A stretch of DNA of 15,917 nt. Origin: QWPN01 sp044360305 (GTDB lineage: Bacteria > Planctomycetota > Planctomycetia > Pirellulales > UBA1268). The stretch covers positions 1 through 15,917 of the forward strand of contig JBIKKQ010000074.1 in assembly GCA_044360305.1 (NCBI GenBank), read 5' to 3'. The notes beneath the pieces were generated by a model. That model had not been told where the DNA came from. It saw nothing but the letters and a program-made list of their open reading frames with translations, and made no database searches. The translations under genes were made by a program, and so were the position numbers. Every line of letters begins with the position of its first letter. Positions within the stretch are counted from its first letter, which is position 1. Shown here piece after piece: positions 6,871 to 13,875 of the stretch.

Positions 6871-8451
6871 ATGCACTTCATCGTCCTGGCGGTCGTCGGC
6901 CTCGCCCTGCTGGGCGGTCTGGTCGCGCTCCTCATCGGCCATCGGGGCTGGAACTGGGGCACGGTCGTGGCCGGCGTGCTCGTGCTCCTCGGGGCGACCG
7001 GCTACCTGTACCTGGCCGGACGGCTCCTGGAACGCGAGCGGGCCTGGCGGGCGGAGATCAACCGCTACCACGCCGACATCCTCCGCGTTCGCGACGCCGT
7101 GGAGATCAGCGGCCCGGGAGACGAGCCGGCGCCGATCCCGAACAAGTCGTCGATCGCGGATCTCGCCGACACGCGGTCGCGTTGGGCCCGGTCGCTGAGC
7201 CGCGTCGAGACGTGGCGTGGCCGACACTGGCAGGGGTCCGCGTTCGTGCCACCGAAGGACGGCGCCGCCGGCACGCTCTCGATCGCGGCCGGCGAGCAGC
7301 CCGCCGGCGGCGCGGAGCCGCCCGCGGCGGTGCCTCCGGGGGGCGAACCGCCGGCGGGAGGGCCGCCGGCCGCGGAGCCGACGCCGCCCAGGGCACCGCT
7401 CAACGCAGGAGCGGAGATCGCCGTGTTCGATCAGGCAGCCGTCGAGGAGGGGGGCCGGTTCGTCGGCCTGTTTCGCGTCAGCGCGGTCGCCTTCGACGCC
7501 GCCACCCGGCGGGCCACGCTCTCGGTCGTGCCGATCGCCGAGCCGGACAAGCACGACCTACAGGTCTGGGCGCAGCCCCACGACTCGGTCGTGGTGTTCG
7601 AAAACCTCCCCGTGGACCGCTGGCTCGGCTACCACCGCACGCCGGGGCCGGCGGTCGAACCGGAGAAGACCGACCCCAAGGATCTCCTCGAAGCGGTCGA
7701 GCGCCGGTACGCGGAACTCCGCGAGCACGGCGCGGTGCTGGAAGGGGACCCCGCGGACCTCGTGGCGCGGATCACCGGCGGCGAGGTGCCGCCGGGGCGG
7801 TATTGGGCCGAGGTGCAGTTCGAGGCCGACCACGACCTCGACCCCAAGGTCGTCGAGCGGATCAAACTGCTGCTGCAGCCGGAGATCAACCGGGAGGACC
7901 CGCTCCGGGCGCGGACGTCGTTCGCGCCCGGCGACACCGCCGCCTTCGACCTGGAAACGGCCCTCGCCCTCGGCGACAAGGTGAAGATCCTCCGCATCGT
8001 CGAGCGCCGGCCGCTCGTGGACGGCTCCGTCACGCTGCTCGGCGGACCGTTGCTGACGGGCGCCGGGGAGAACGGGCTGCGGACCGACGGGGTGACGGCC
8101 CTGCGCCGGATGCTGGAGGCCGACATCGCGGGCATCGAACGGGAAATCGAGCGGCTCGAGGCGGCCACGAAGAGCGTCGCGGCAGAGAACGGTGTCTTGG
8201 CAACCGAGGCCACGGAACTCACGGACGACCTCGGGAACTGGCAGCGGGACGAGGCCGCGGCGACGGCCACCGTCACCGCGTTCAGCGGCCGGCTGGAGCA
8301 GGTGTCGCGGCAGCTCGACGCCGACGTCCGGGCGATCGGGGGCCTCGGGCGGGCCGTCAACGAGACCGTGGGCCGGCTGGCGGCGGCCATTGACCAGGTG
8401 GCCCCGCCGGCGGACGGGGTGGCCCCGGCCCCCGGTGCCGTCGCTCCCTGA
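6871..8451 (+). CDS. Membrane-anchored coiled-coil protein of unknown function
   Basis: 526 residues. Two hydrophobic helices lie at about 2-22 and 28-50, followed by RLLERERAWRAE. Most of the protein is probably on one side of the membrane, joined by a Pro/Gly/Glu-rich linker at about 141-176. A mixed alpha/beta middle part follows (about 180-390; FVGLFRVSAVAFD, GRYWAEVQFE). A coiled coil is at about 408-455 (DIAGIEREIERLEAATKSVA), with a helical tail and a Pro/Ala-rich end. I know no family for it. The ATG at 6871 is chosen because the first membrane helix starts right there and GGGGTG lies upstream; the frame is open back to 6418, but that part overlaps the 5' end of the sigma gene and looks non-coding. 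btaA follows 92 bp downstream on the same strand, but with its own candidate promoter, so a shared role in membrane lipids is speculative. Confidence 0.75.
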   Translation: MHFIVLAVVGLALLGGLVALLIGHRGWNWGTVVAGVLVLLGATGYLYLAGRLLERERAWRAEINRYHADILRVRDAVEISGPGDEPAPIPNKSSIADLADTRSRWARSLSRVETWRGRHWQGSAFVPPKDGAAGTLSIAAGEQPAGGAEPPAAVPPGGEPPAGGPPAAEPTPPRAPLNAGAEIAVFDQAAVEEGGRFVGLFRVSAVAFDAATRRATLSVVPIAEPDKHDLQVWAQPHDSVVVFENLPVDRWLGYHRTPGPAVEPEKTDPKDLLEAVERRYAELREHGAVLEGDPADLVARITGGEVPPGRYWAEVQFEADHDLDPKVVERIKLLLQPEINREDPLRARTSFAPGDTAAFDLETALALGDKVKILRIVERRPLVDGSVTLLGGPLLTGAGENGLRTDGVTALRRMLEADIAGIEREIERLEAATKSVAAENGVLATEATELTDDLGNWQRDEAAATATVTAFSGRLEQVSRQLDADVRAIGGLGRAVNETVGRLAAAIDQVAPPADGVAPAPGAVAP

Positions 8452-8453
8452 CT

Positions 8454-8468
8454 CCGCCGCGACGGCGG
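8454..8468. terminator. Hairpin after membrane protein gene
   Basis: A 6-bp stem, CCGCCG and CGGCGG with loop CGA, sits 2 bases after the stop of the membrane protein gene. There is no T-run, so termination here is a weak inference. Confidence 0.25.
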
Positions 8469-8475
8469 CGCGGCA

Positions 8476-8505
8476 TCGACGGGCGCGGACCGGCTCGGCT
8501 ACACT
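8476..8505 (+). promoter_or_regulatory. Candidate promoter for btaAB
   Basis: TCGACG (4 of 6 to TTGACA), an 18-bp spacer and TACACT (4 of 6 to TATAAT). Transcription would start near 8512, about 32 bases before the btaA start. No PhoB-type box (paired CTGTCAT-like repeats) was seen nearby. Confidence 0.35.
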
Positions 8506-8543
8506 TGCGGCTTCCGTTCGCCGTCCGTGCGCCAGGAGCCACC

Positions 8544-9815
8544 ATGACCAGCGCCGCCGCCCACCACACCAACACCCACCGTCTGCGCAAGGCCGTCCAC
8601 CACAACCGGCTCGCCAGCAAGCGCGGCCTGCTGGAGCGGATGTTCACACTCTGGTTTCGCGGCTTCGTCTACAACCAGATCTGGGAGGATCCGCGGGTCG
8701 ATGCCGAGGCGTTGCGGCTCGGCCCCGACTCGAGCCTGCTGACGATCTCCAGCGGCGGCTGCAACGTGCTCAACTATCTGGTCCACGAGCCGCGGCGCAT
8801 CGTGGCCGTGGACCTCAACGCCAACCACATGTCGCTGACGCGGCTCAAGCTGGCGGCGATCAAGCACCTGCCCGACTACGAGTCGTTCTACAAGTTCTTC
8901 GGCTACGGCCGCCACGAAGACAACCTGACCAACTACCGGCGCTACCTCCGTGACGCACTCGACCCGCAGACCCGGTCGTTCTGGGAATCGAGCGACTGGC
9001 CGGGACGAACGGTCGGCCCGCGCCGGATCGGCTACTTCAAGCGCGGCCTCTACGAGAAGGCCAAGCTCGGGCAGTTCTTCCGCGTGGTGCACGGCCTGGC
9101 CAAGGGCATGCGCCGCGACCCGGCCCGCCTGCTCGCCGCCCGAACGCTGGCCGAGCAGGAGCGGATCTTCGAGGAGACCTACGCCGCGCTGTTCAGGAAC
9201 CGGCTCGTCCGTTGGATGGGCCGCCAGCCGGTCGCCGTCTACAGCCTGGGCATCCCGCCGAGCCAGCACGCCGCGATGCTGGAAGAGCAGGGGGGCGACG
9301 GCAGCAAGCTGTTCGACATGTACCGGGAGCGGGTCAAGCGGCTGGCCTGCGGGTTCCCGCTCGACGACAACTACTTCGCCTGGCAGGCCTTCGGCCGGCG
9401 GTACGACCACGAGCGGCGCAAGGCGGTGCCCGACTACCTGAAGCGCGAGAACTACGACAAGATCAAGTCGCTCGTCGATCGCGTGGAGACGCACGTCGCG
9501 CCGCTCGCCGACCAGCTGCGGACCGAGAAGCCGGGCAGCCTCAACGGATTCATCCTCCTCGACAGCCAGGACTGGATGCCCCCCCACGTGATCGCCGAAC
9601 TGTGGGGGGAGATCGCCCGGGTCGGCGGCCCGAACACCCGGGTGATCTTCCGCACGGCGGGGGAGAAGTCGCCCATCGAGGCGGCCCTGCCGCCGGACCT
9701 GCGGCAGCGATTCCACTACGACGAGGAACGCTCGCGCCGGCTCCATCTCCAGGATCGCTCGGCGATCTATGGGATGTTCCACCTCTACGAGATGCCGGGA
9801 ACGGCCGCGTCATGA
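8544..9815 (+). CDS. btaA: S-adenosylmethionine:diacylglycerol 3-amino-3-carboxypropyltransferase (BtaA, DUF3419)
   Basis: 423 residues, close to the usual BtaA length of about 400-420. BtaA transfers the 3-amino-3-carboxypropyl group of SAM to diacylglycerol, giving diacylglycerylhomoserine, the first step of betaine-lipid synthesis. Family signatures seen: YNQIWEDPRVD at about 43-53, the SAM-binding-type stretch TISSGGCNVLNYL at 67-79, and VAVDLNANHMSLTRLKLAAI at 87-106. Near the C-terminus are FILLDSQDWM and VIFRTAGEKS, typical of this Rossmann-like fold. The N-terminus is basic. No signal peptide is visible; the enzyme should act at the cytoplasmic membrane face. The ATG at 8544 has AGGAG 5 bases upstream; a TTG at 8505 in the same frame is less likely. 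It overlaps btaB by the ATGA junction, which supports translational coupling. Confidence 0.93.
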   Translation: MTSAAAHHTNTHRLRKAVHHNRLASKRGLLERMFTLWFRGFVYNQIWEDPRVDAEALRLGPDSSLLTISSGGCNVLNYLVHEPRRIVAVDLNANHMSLTRLKLAAIKHLPDYESFYKFFGYGRHEDNLTNYRRYLRDALDPQTRSFWESSDWPGRTVGPRRIGYFKRGLYEKAKLGQFFRVVHGLAKGMRRDPARLLAARTLAEQERIFEETYAALFRNRLVRWMGRQPVAVYSLGIPPSQHAAMLEEQGGDGSKLFDMYRERVKRLACGFPLDDNYFAWQAFGRRYDHERRKAVPDYLKRENYDKIKSLVDRVETHVAPLADQLRTEKPGSLNGFILLDSQDWMPPHVIAELWGEIARVGGPNTRVIFRTAGEKSPIEAALPPDLRQRFHYDEERSRRLHLQDRSAIYGMFHLYEMPGTAAS

Positions 9816-10516
9816 CGGAGGGCAGTTCCGCCGCCGGGACGGCGGCCAAGGGCGGCTCCGCCGACCAGGCGGTCGCGATGGACCGGATGTACCGGCTCAC
9901 GCGTCACGTCTACGACCTGACGCGGGCCTACTACCTCCTCGGCCGCGACCGGATGCTCGCCAAGGTGCCGACGCACCCTGGCAGCGCCACGCTGGAGGTC
10001 GGCTGCGGCACGGCCCGCAACCTGATCAGGCTCGCCCGCCGGCCGCAGCCGGGACTGCTCTGCGGCCTCGACGCCTCGCAGGAGATGCTCGACACCGCCG
10101 CCCGGAGCATCGCCCGGGCCGGGGTGCCGGCCCCGGGCCTGGAGCCGATCCGGCTCCGGCAGGGACTCGCCGAACGGCTCGACGCCGCGGCGATGTTCGG
10201 CCGCGACGAGCCGTTCGACACGATCTTCTTCTCCTACTGCCTGTCGATGGTGCCCACCTGGCCGGGGGCGATCGAGGCGGCCCTCGCCAACCTCGCGCCG
10301 GGCGGGCAGCTGCTGATCGTCGATTTCTGGGACCAGAAGGACCTGCCGCCGGTGTTCGCCGCCGGTCTGAAGAAGTGGCTGGCGCTGTTTCACGTCCACT
10401 ACCGGCCCGAGGTGCACGCGGCCCTCGTGGAGCTCGGGCGGAGCGGCCGGGCCGACGTAACCGTCGAGTCGGTCGCCCGACGGTACGCCTACATCGCGAC
10501 GCTGCGGAAGCGCTGA
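9812..10516 (+). CDS. btaB: Diacylglycerylhomoserine N-methyltransferase (BtaB)
   Basis: 234 residues, slightly longer than the roughly 210 typical of BtaB, owing to a Gly/Ser/Ala-rich N-terminus. It should perform the three SAM-dependent N-methylations that turn diacylglycerylhomoserine into the betaine lipid DGTS. Seen: YDLTRAYYLLGRDRML at about 34-49, typical of the family. Motif I is LEVGCGTARNL (61-71). The acidic ribose-binding residue is in GLDAS (about 85-89). FFSYCLSMVP follows, then the post-motif LAPGGQLLIVDFWDQ. The start codon lies within the btaA stop (ATGA), so translation is probably coupled. The substrate assignment rests on both sequence and the btaA neighbour; alone it could be read as a generic class I methyltransferase. 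No lipid-head-group gene other than btaA is nearby. Transcription ends against the inverted-repeat element at 10530. Confidence 0.92.
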   Translation: MTEGSSAAGTAAKGGSADQAVAMDRMYRLTRHVYDLTRAYYLLGRDRMLAKVPTHPGSATLEVGCGTARNLIRLARRPQPGLLCGLDASQEMLDTAARSIARAGVPAPGLEPIRLRQGLAERLDAAAMFGRDEPFDTIFFSYCLSMVPTWPGAIEAALANLAPGGQLLIVDFWDQKDLPPVFAAGLKKWLALFHVHYRPEVHAALVELGRSGRADVTVESVARRYAYIATLRKR

Positions 10517-10529
10517 TCGGCGGCCAGAT

Positions 10530-10667
10530 GGGAGGGGTTCCCACGCCGTGTCGCCGGGCTGTGGAAGCAAGCGCAGCCATGGATGGCGTAGCGCAGCGGA
10601 CACGCAGCGAACGGCGGCCCGGAGGGCCGACGTGAGCGTCCGGAGACGCGGCGTGGGAACCCCTCCC
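10530..10667. repeat. 138-bp inverted-repeat element with 19-bp perfect ends
   Basis: The ends GGGAGGGGTTCCCACGCCG (10530-10548) and its exact reverse complement (10649-10667) flank 100 bases. Pairing continues inward to 10559 and 10638 with one mismatch and two G-T pairs, giving arms of about 30 bp. The interior holds another perfect stem, CGGCCC with GGGCCG (10615-10629), and three copies of CGCAGC. It sits between the convergent btaB and the gene ending at 10706, so it may end transcription both ways. Its form also fits a dispersed non-coding or miniature mobile element; no target-site duplication was recognised. Confidence 0.8.
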
Positions 10668-10705
10668 CGCGTTCCCGCGGCTCGTTCCATTCCGGTCGAC
10701 GGCCG

Positions 10706-11545
10706 TCAGGGGAGCAGGAACACGATGCCCGTGACGGTGGCCGCCTGCACGGCCAGCCCGCGGCCGCTGATCGGCACGGCCGGGATCGTCCACGGGGCAC
10801 AGCTGCCGGGCCGGTAGTGGCCCAGCGGGTAGACGCACTCCCACGGCAGCTCGACGCCCATCTTGTAGGGGAGCACGGGCAGCGTGACGAAGAAGTGGGC
10901 GGCCGACAGGACAGGGTCGAGGGCGCCGTGCGAATGTCCGTACCGCTCCAGCTGCCAGTCCTCGAAGTACAGCGGCTTGTGGCAATAGCCGGCCGCCTTC
11001 CAGGTGAACATCGTGGTGGCGAACCGGCGCGGCCGGAAGGTCTCCCCCTCCAGCCGACATTCACACGGATAGTCGTTCCCCGGCCGCCCCGCGACGCGGA
11101 TGTCGAGGTCGATGCCCGCGAGCGCGTCGGCCCGCAGTTTCTGGAGCGCGTCACGGCATTCCGCGGCGTCCTCGCCGCATCCGTCGCCAGCGCGCGGCGT
11201 CATCATCGGCTCCGCGGCGGCGACCTGCGCCACGAGGGGGGCATCCGTCTCCGCCGGCGTCGCGCTCGCATGCTGCTCGGCCAGCGGGGCCGGATCATCC
11301 AGCTCGGCCGGCGTGTCACCGCCATCCGGCTCGGCCGGCGTCTCGCCGGCGGACGGCTCGGCGGCGGGGGCCGCCAGGATCGGCGGGACCTCGCGCAGGA
11401 ATGTCCGCCAGTCGCTGGCCGTGGCGCCGGCCGGCAGCAGGCCGCTGAGCAGGGCGGCCGCGGCCAGCGCCGACAGGCATTCACTCCGCCGACTTGCTGT
11501 GCCCGGCCGAGTAGTTCGGGGCTTCCTGCGTGATGACGATGTCAT
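10706..11545 (-). CDS. Secreted protein of unknown function, planctomycete-type
   Basis: 279 residues. The N-terminus has a long basic part, SRRSECLSALAAAALLSG, and a cleavage-like ATA-SDW near residue 44, which reads as a signal peptide; the SRR pair is only a weak twin-arginine match. A low-complexity Glu/Pro/Ala-rich part follows (about 58-110). A folded C-terminal domain from about 120 to the end holds several Cys (CECRLEG, GYCHKPLYFED, WECVYPLGHYRPGSCAPW), suggesting disulfides in an exported protein. I recognise this domain as a recurring planctomycete type but know no function. The ATG at 11545 lies inside guaB, overlapping its 3' end by 65 bp; it is the only ATG that keeps the signal peptide, since the next ATG near the guaB stop is in another frame. 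It is probably co-transcribed with guaB. Confidence 0.75.
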   Translation of the reverse strand: MTSSSRRKPRTTRPGTASRRSECLSALAAAALLSGLLPAGATASDWRTFLREVPPILAAPAAEPSAGETPAEPDGGDTPAELDDPAPLAEQHASATPAETDAPLVAQVAAAEPMMTPRAGDGCGEDAAECRDALQKLRADALAGIDLDIRVAGRPGNDYPCECRLEGETFRPRRFATTMFTWKAAGYCHKPLYFEDWQLERYGHSHGALDPVLSAAHFFVTLPVLPYKMGVELPWECVYPLGHYRPGSCAPWTIPAVPISGRGLAVQAATVTGIVFLLP

Positions 11546-12959
11546 GGGGATGGCTCTCGCGGACGCTGGCTGCGGTCACCTGGATAAAGCGGGCGTCGCG
11601 CCGGAGTTCCTCGATCGTCCTCGTGCCGCAGTACCCCATCCCGGCCCGCAGGCCGCCGACGAGCTGGTACACGAAACCGCTCAAGGGCCCCTTGAAGGGC
11701 ACCCGACCCTCGACTCCCTCCGGCACCAGTTTGTCGCCGCCGCGCCCCGTCGCCTTCTGGCGGTAGCGTTCGCTCGAACCCTGGACCATCGCCCCGAGCG
11801 ATCCCATCCCGCGGTAGGCCTTGAACGTCCGTCCCTGGTAGAGGACGGTCTGTCCCGGGCTTTCCGCGACGCCGGCCAACAACCCGCCGATCATGCAGGC
11901 ATGGGCTCCGGCGGCGATCGCCTTGGTGATGTCTCCCGAGTAGCGAATGCCTCCGTCAGCGATTACCGGCACGCCGGCACCGGCCGCCTCCGTCGCCGCC
12001 TCCCAGACCGCCGTGATCTGGGGCACACCGACGCCGGAGATGACCCGCGTGGTACAGATCGACCCGGGACCGATCCCAACTTTGACTCCATCTGCGCCGG
12101 CCTTGATGAGATCGCGACAGCCTTCCCGGGTTGCCACGTTCCCCGCAACCACCTCGATCGCCCAGCGTTTCTTGATTGCCGCAACGGTCTCGATGACGTT
12201 CGCCGAATGGCCGTGGGCGCTGTCCACGACCAGCATGTCCACCCCCTTGGCGATCAGGCTCTCGGCCCGTTCGTAGTCGAACACCCCCACCGCGGCCCCA
12301 ACCCGGAGCCGGCCCTGCCGGTCCTTGCAGGCGTTGGGGAACCGCTTCATCATGTCGATGTCCTTGATCGTGATCAGGCCGGTGAGCAGCCCGGCGGCGT
12401 CCACGAGGAGGAGTTTCTCCACCTTGTTGGCCATCAGGATCTTCTCGGCCTCGTCGAGCGACACGGCGCCGGTGGCCGTCACCAGCCCCGACTTCGTCAT
12501 GATCTCGGCGATCGGCGTGGCCCCGCTGTCGAGGAACCGCAGGTCGCGCCGGGTGATGATGCCGACCAGCCGCCGGTCCTCGGCGGTGATCGGGACGCCC
12601 GAGACGTTGTACTGATCCATCACCTCCCGGGCCCGGCCCACGGTGGCCGACGGCGGCAGCGTCACCGGATCGACGATGATGCCGTTGGCGCTGCGTTTGA
12701 CCTTGTCCACCTCCTCGGCCTGGCGGTCGATCGACAGGTTCTTGTGGATCACGCCCAGCCCCCCCTCCTGCGCCAGCGCGATCGCCATCTCGCTCTCGGT
12801 GACCGTGTCCATCGGGGAACTGACGATCGGGATGTTGAGGGCGATGCCGCGAGTGAGCCGCGTGGAGACGTCCGTCTCGGCGGGCACCACGCCGGAGTGG
12901 CGCGGGACCAGCAGGACGTCGTCGAAGGTGATGCCGGTGGCGACGATTTTCCCGTCCAT
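11481..12959 (-). CDS. guaB: Inosine-5'-monophosphate dehydrogenase
   Basis: 492 residues, the standard length. It oxidises IMP to XMP with NAD+, the committed step of GMP synthesis, in the cytoplasm. The N-terminal barrel part includes TFDDVLLVPR and SSPMDTVTE. Two CBS domains lie at about 95-205 and are the likely site of nucleotide regulation. The catalytic loop GIGPGSICTTRVISGVG has the active-site Cys at residue 302, and the IMP-binding IADGGIRYSGD is at about 333-343. The flap YRGMGSLGAM (382-391) and the Arg-Tyr pair in SSERYRQ follow. The ATG at 12959 is chosen because MDGKIVATGITFDDVLL matches the family start and an AAGGA lies about 10 bases upstream; the frame continues upstream through Gly/Pro-rich non-coding sequence. 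The secreted-protein gene overlaps the 3' end, implying co-transcription. No guaA is nearby. Confidence 0.97.
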   Translation of the reverse strand: MDGKIVATGITFDDVLLVPRHSGVVPAETDVSTRLTRGIALNIPIVSSPMDTVTESEMAIALAQEGGLGVIHKNLSIDRQAEEVDKVKRSANGIIVDPVTLPPSATVGRAREVMDQYNVSGVPITAEDRRLVGIITRRDLRFLDSGATPIAEIMTKSGLVTATGAVSLDEAEKILMANKVEKLLLVDAAGLLTGLITIKDIDMMKRFPNACKDRQGRLRVGAAVGVFDYERAESLIAKGVDMLVVDSAHGHSANVIETVAAIKKRWAIEVVAGNVATREGCRDLIKAGADGVKVGIGPGSICTTRVISGVGVPQITAVWEAATEAAGAGVPVIADGGIRYSGDITKAIAAGAHACMIGGLLAGVAESPGQTVLYQGRTFKAYRGMGSLGAMVQGSSERYRQKATGRGGDKLVPEGVEGRVPFKGPLSGFVYQLVGGLRAGMGYCGTRTIEELRRDARFIQVTAASVRESHPHDIVITQEAPNYSAGHSKSAE

Positions 12960-12998
12960 GAGGCCGATTCCTTGTCGTGGTTCGTGGGGAAGCCGGGG

Positions 12999-13028
12999 AT
13001 TATGGGGCGGGGGGCTCCGGCAGGGCAA
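12999..13028 (-). promoter_or_regulatory. Candidate promoter for guaB
   Basis: On the - strand TTGCCC (13028 to 13023, 4 of 6 to consensus), an 18-bp spacer and CATAAT (13004 to 12999, 5 of 6). Transcription would start near 12992, about 33 bases upstream of the guaB start codon. Confidence 0.42.
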
Positions 13029-13130
13029 CGGGCCGCCGCCGGCCACGATGCCGCCGCCGATTCCGCCGAATCCGCCCCGGCCGCCGCACGGCGCCAAACC
13101 GTGTCCTACGTTTGTGGTGTTCCGACCCGC

Positions 13131-13145
13131 CCGGCCATCGGCCGG
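13131..13145. other. Hairpin upstream of the 13168 gene
   Basis: CCGGCC and GGCCGG around loop ATC form a 6-bp perfect stem that ends 22 bases before the ATG at 13168. It would lie in the leader of that gene. A poor -10-like TACGTT is at 13107-13112 without a matching -35. Confidence 0.3.
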
Positions 13146-13167
13146 CCCCCTCATCCTGCAGTTCACC

Positions 13168-13869
13168 ATGCGTTCTTCCGACCACCCCGCCCCCGCGTTC
13201 CGCTCCGCGCCCCCGCTCAAGGCCGTCTCCCTGACCGAGGAACACTCGGCACCCCCCGACGGCCCGGCGCTCGACGCCCACCTCGCCCGCGCCCAGTACG
13301 GCCAGTTCCTCCTCACCGACGCCGTCCGGCCGGGCTGGCGGCTCGACGTCGTGCCCCGGGCCGGGTACCGGCACGACGCCTACGTCGATGCCGCCGCCGG
13401 CCTGCGGCTGCCCGCGCTGGTCGCCGCCGTGTCGGCCGAAACCCTGTTCGAGACGTTCCTTGCCCTGCTCGACCCGCTGGGGGACACCTGCGACGTGGTG
13501 CTGGAATCGACCCACGACGAGGCGGCCGGCCTGCGCGAGTTCACGCGCACCGGGATCGAGCGGCTCGTCCTCGAGAGCCTGCTCTGGGACTTTGAGGACC
13601 TGCTCCTCAACGACGGCTGCACCGGGATCGCGGTCATGCACCCCGAGCAGTCGATGGAGGTGCAGTTCGACGAGCACAAGCTGCTCGTCGTCTACGCCCC
13701 GACCCGGCTCCCCTTCGAGCGGATCCTGCGGGCCCGGGGGCTCGGTCGCGACGACCGGCTCCGGGTCATCTCGCAGGGAGAGCACATGCACACGTCGAAC
13801 GGCCGCCACGAGCGGCGGTTCGGCGAACTGGCCGGCCGGCTCGGCTGCTCGCTCGACGGCAGACGATAG
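13168..13869 (+). CDS. Conserved-looking protein of unknown function
   Basis: 233 residues, predicted soluble, with no signal peptide or membrane segment. A disordered Pro/Ala-rich N-terminus (about 1-40) precedes an alpha/beta domain. Seen in order: QYGQFLLTDAV; LETFLALLDPLGDTCDVVLE-type helix and strand around 92-113 (the actual text begins LFETFLALL); then ESLLWDFEDLLLNDGCTGIAVMHP; then MEVQFDEHKLLVVYAP; and a C-terminal ISQGEHMHTSNGRHERRFGEL. The acidic LNDGCTGIAV and QFDEHK stretches look like conserved core motifs, but I recognise no catalytic signature and give no function. The ATG at 13168 lacks a clear ribosome-binding site; the frame is open upstream to 12643, but that part is antisense to guaB. 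The gene is divergent from guaB and ends 6 bp before the convergent DUF1559 gene. Confidence 0.75.
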   Translation: MRSSDHPAPAFRSAPPLKAVSLTEEHSAPPDGPALDAHLARAQYGQFLLTDAVRPGWRLDVVPRAGYRHDAYVDAAAGLRLPALVAAVSAETLFETFLALLDPLGDTCDVVLESTHDEAAGLREFTRTGIERLVLESLLWDFEDLLLNDGCTGIAVMHPEQSMEVQFDEHKLLVVYAPTRLPFERILRARGLGRDDRLRVISQGEHMHTSNGRHERRFGELAGRLGCSLDGRR

Positions 13870-13875
13870 GCCGCG

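Noticed and set aside
8452..8543. Possible Pho box before btaA
   Set aside because: No paired CTGTCAT-like repeats could be found by eye.
8499..9782. A 427-codon open frame on the - strand over btaA
   Set aside because: Antisense to a well-conserved BtaA; no family resemblance.
10572..10608. Three CGCAGC copies as a mini-CRISPR or iteron array
   Set aside because: Unequal spacing (20 and 11 bases), six-base units and no cas or rep gene; better treated as part of the inverted-repeat element.
13046..13090. GCC-triplet-rich stretch upstream of guaB that reads as a Gly-rich peptide on the - strand
   Set aside because: It lies upstream of the family-typical IMPDH start and overlaps the predicted promoter region, so a longer N-terminus is unlikely.
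11100..13595. An 831-codon open frame on the + strand across guaB
   Set aside because: It is antisense to guaB, whose catalytic motifs are intact; the composition is typical of GC-rich shadow frames.
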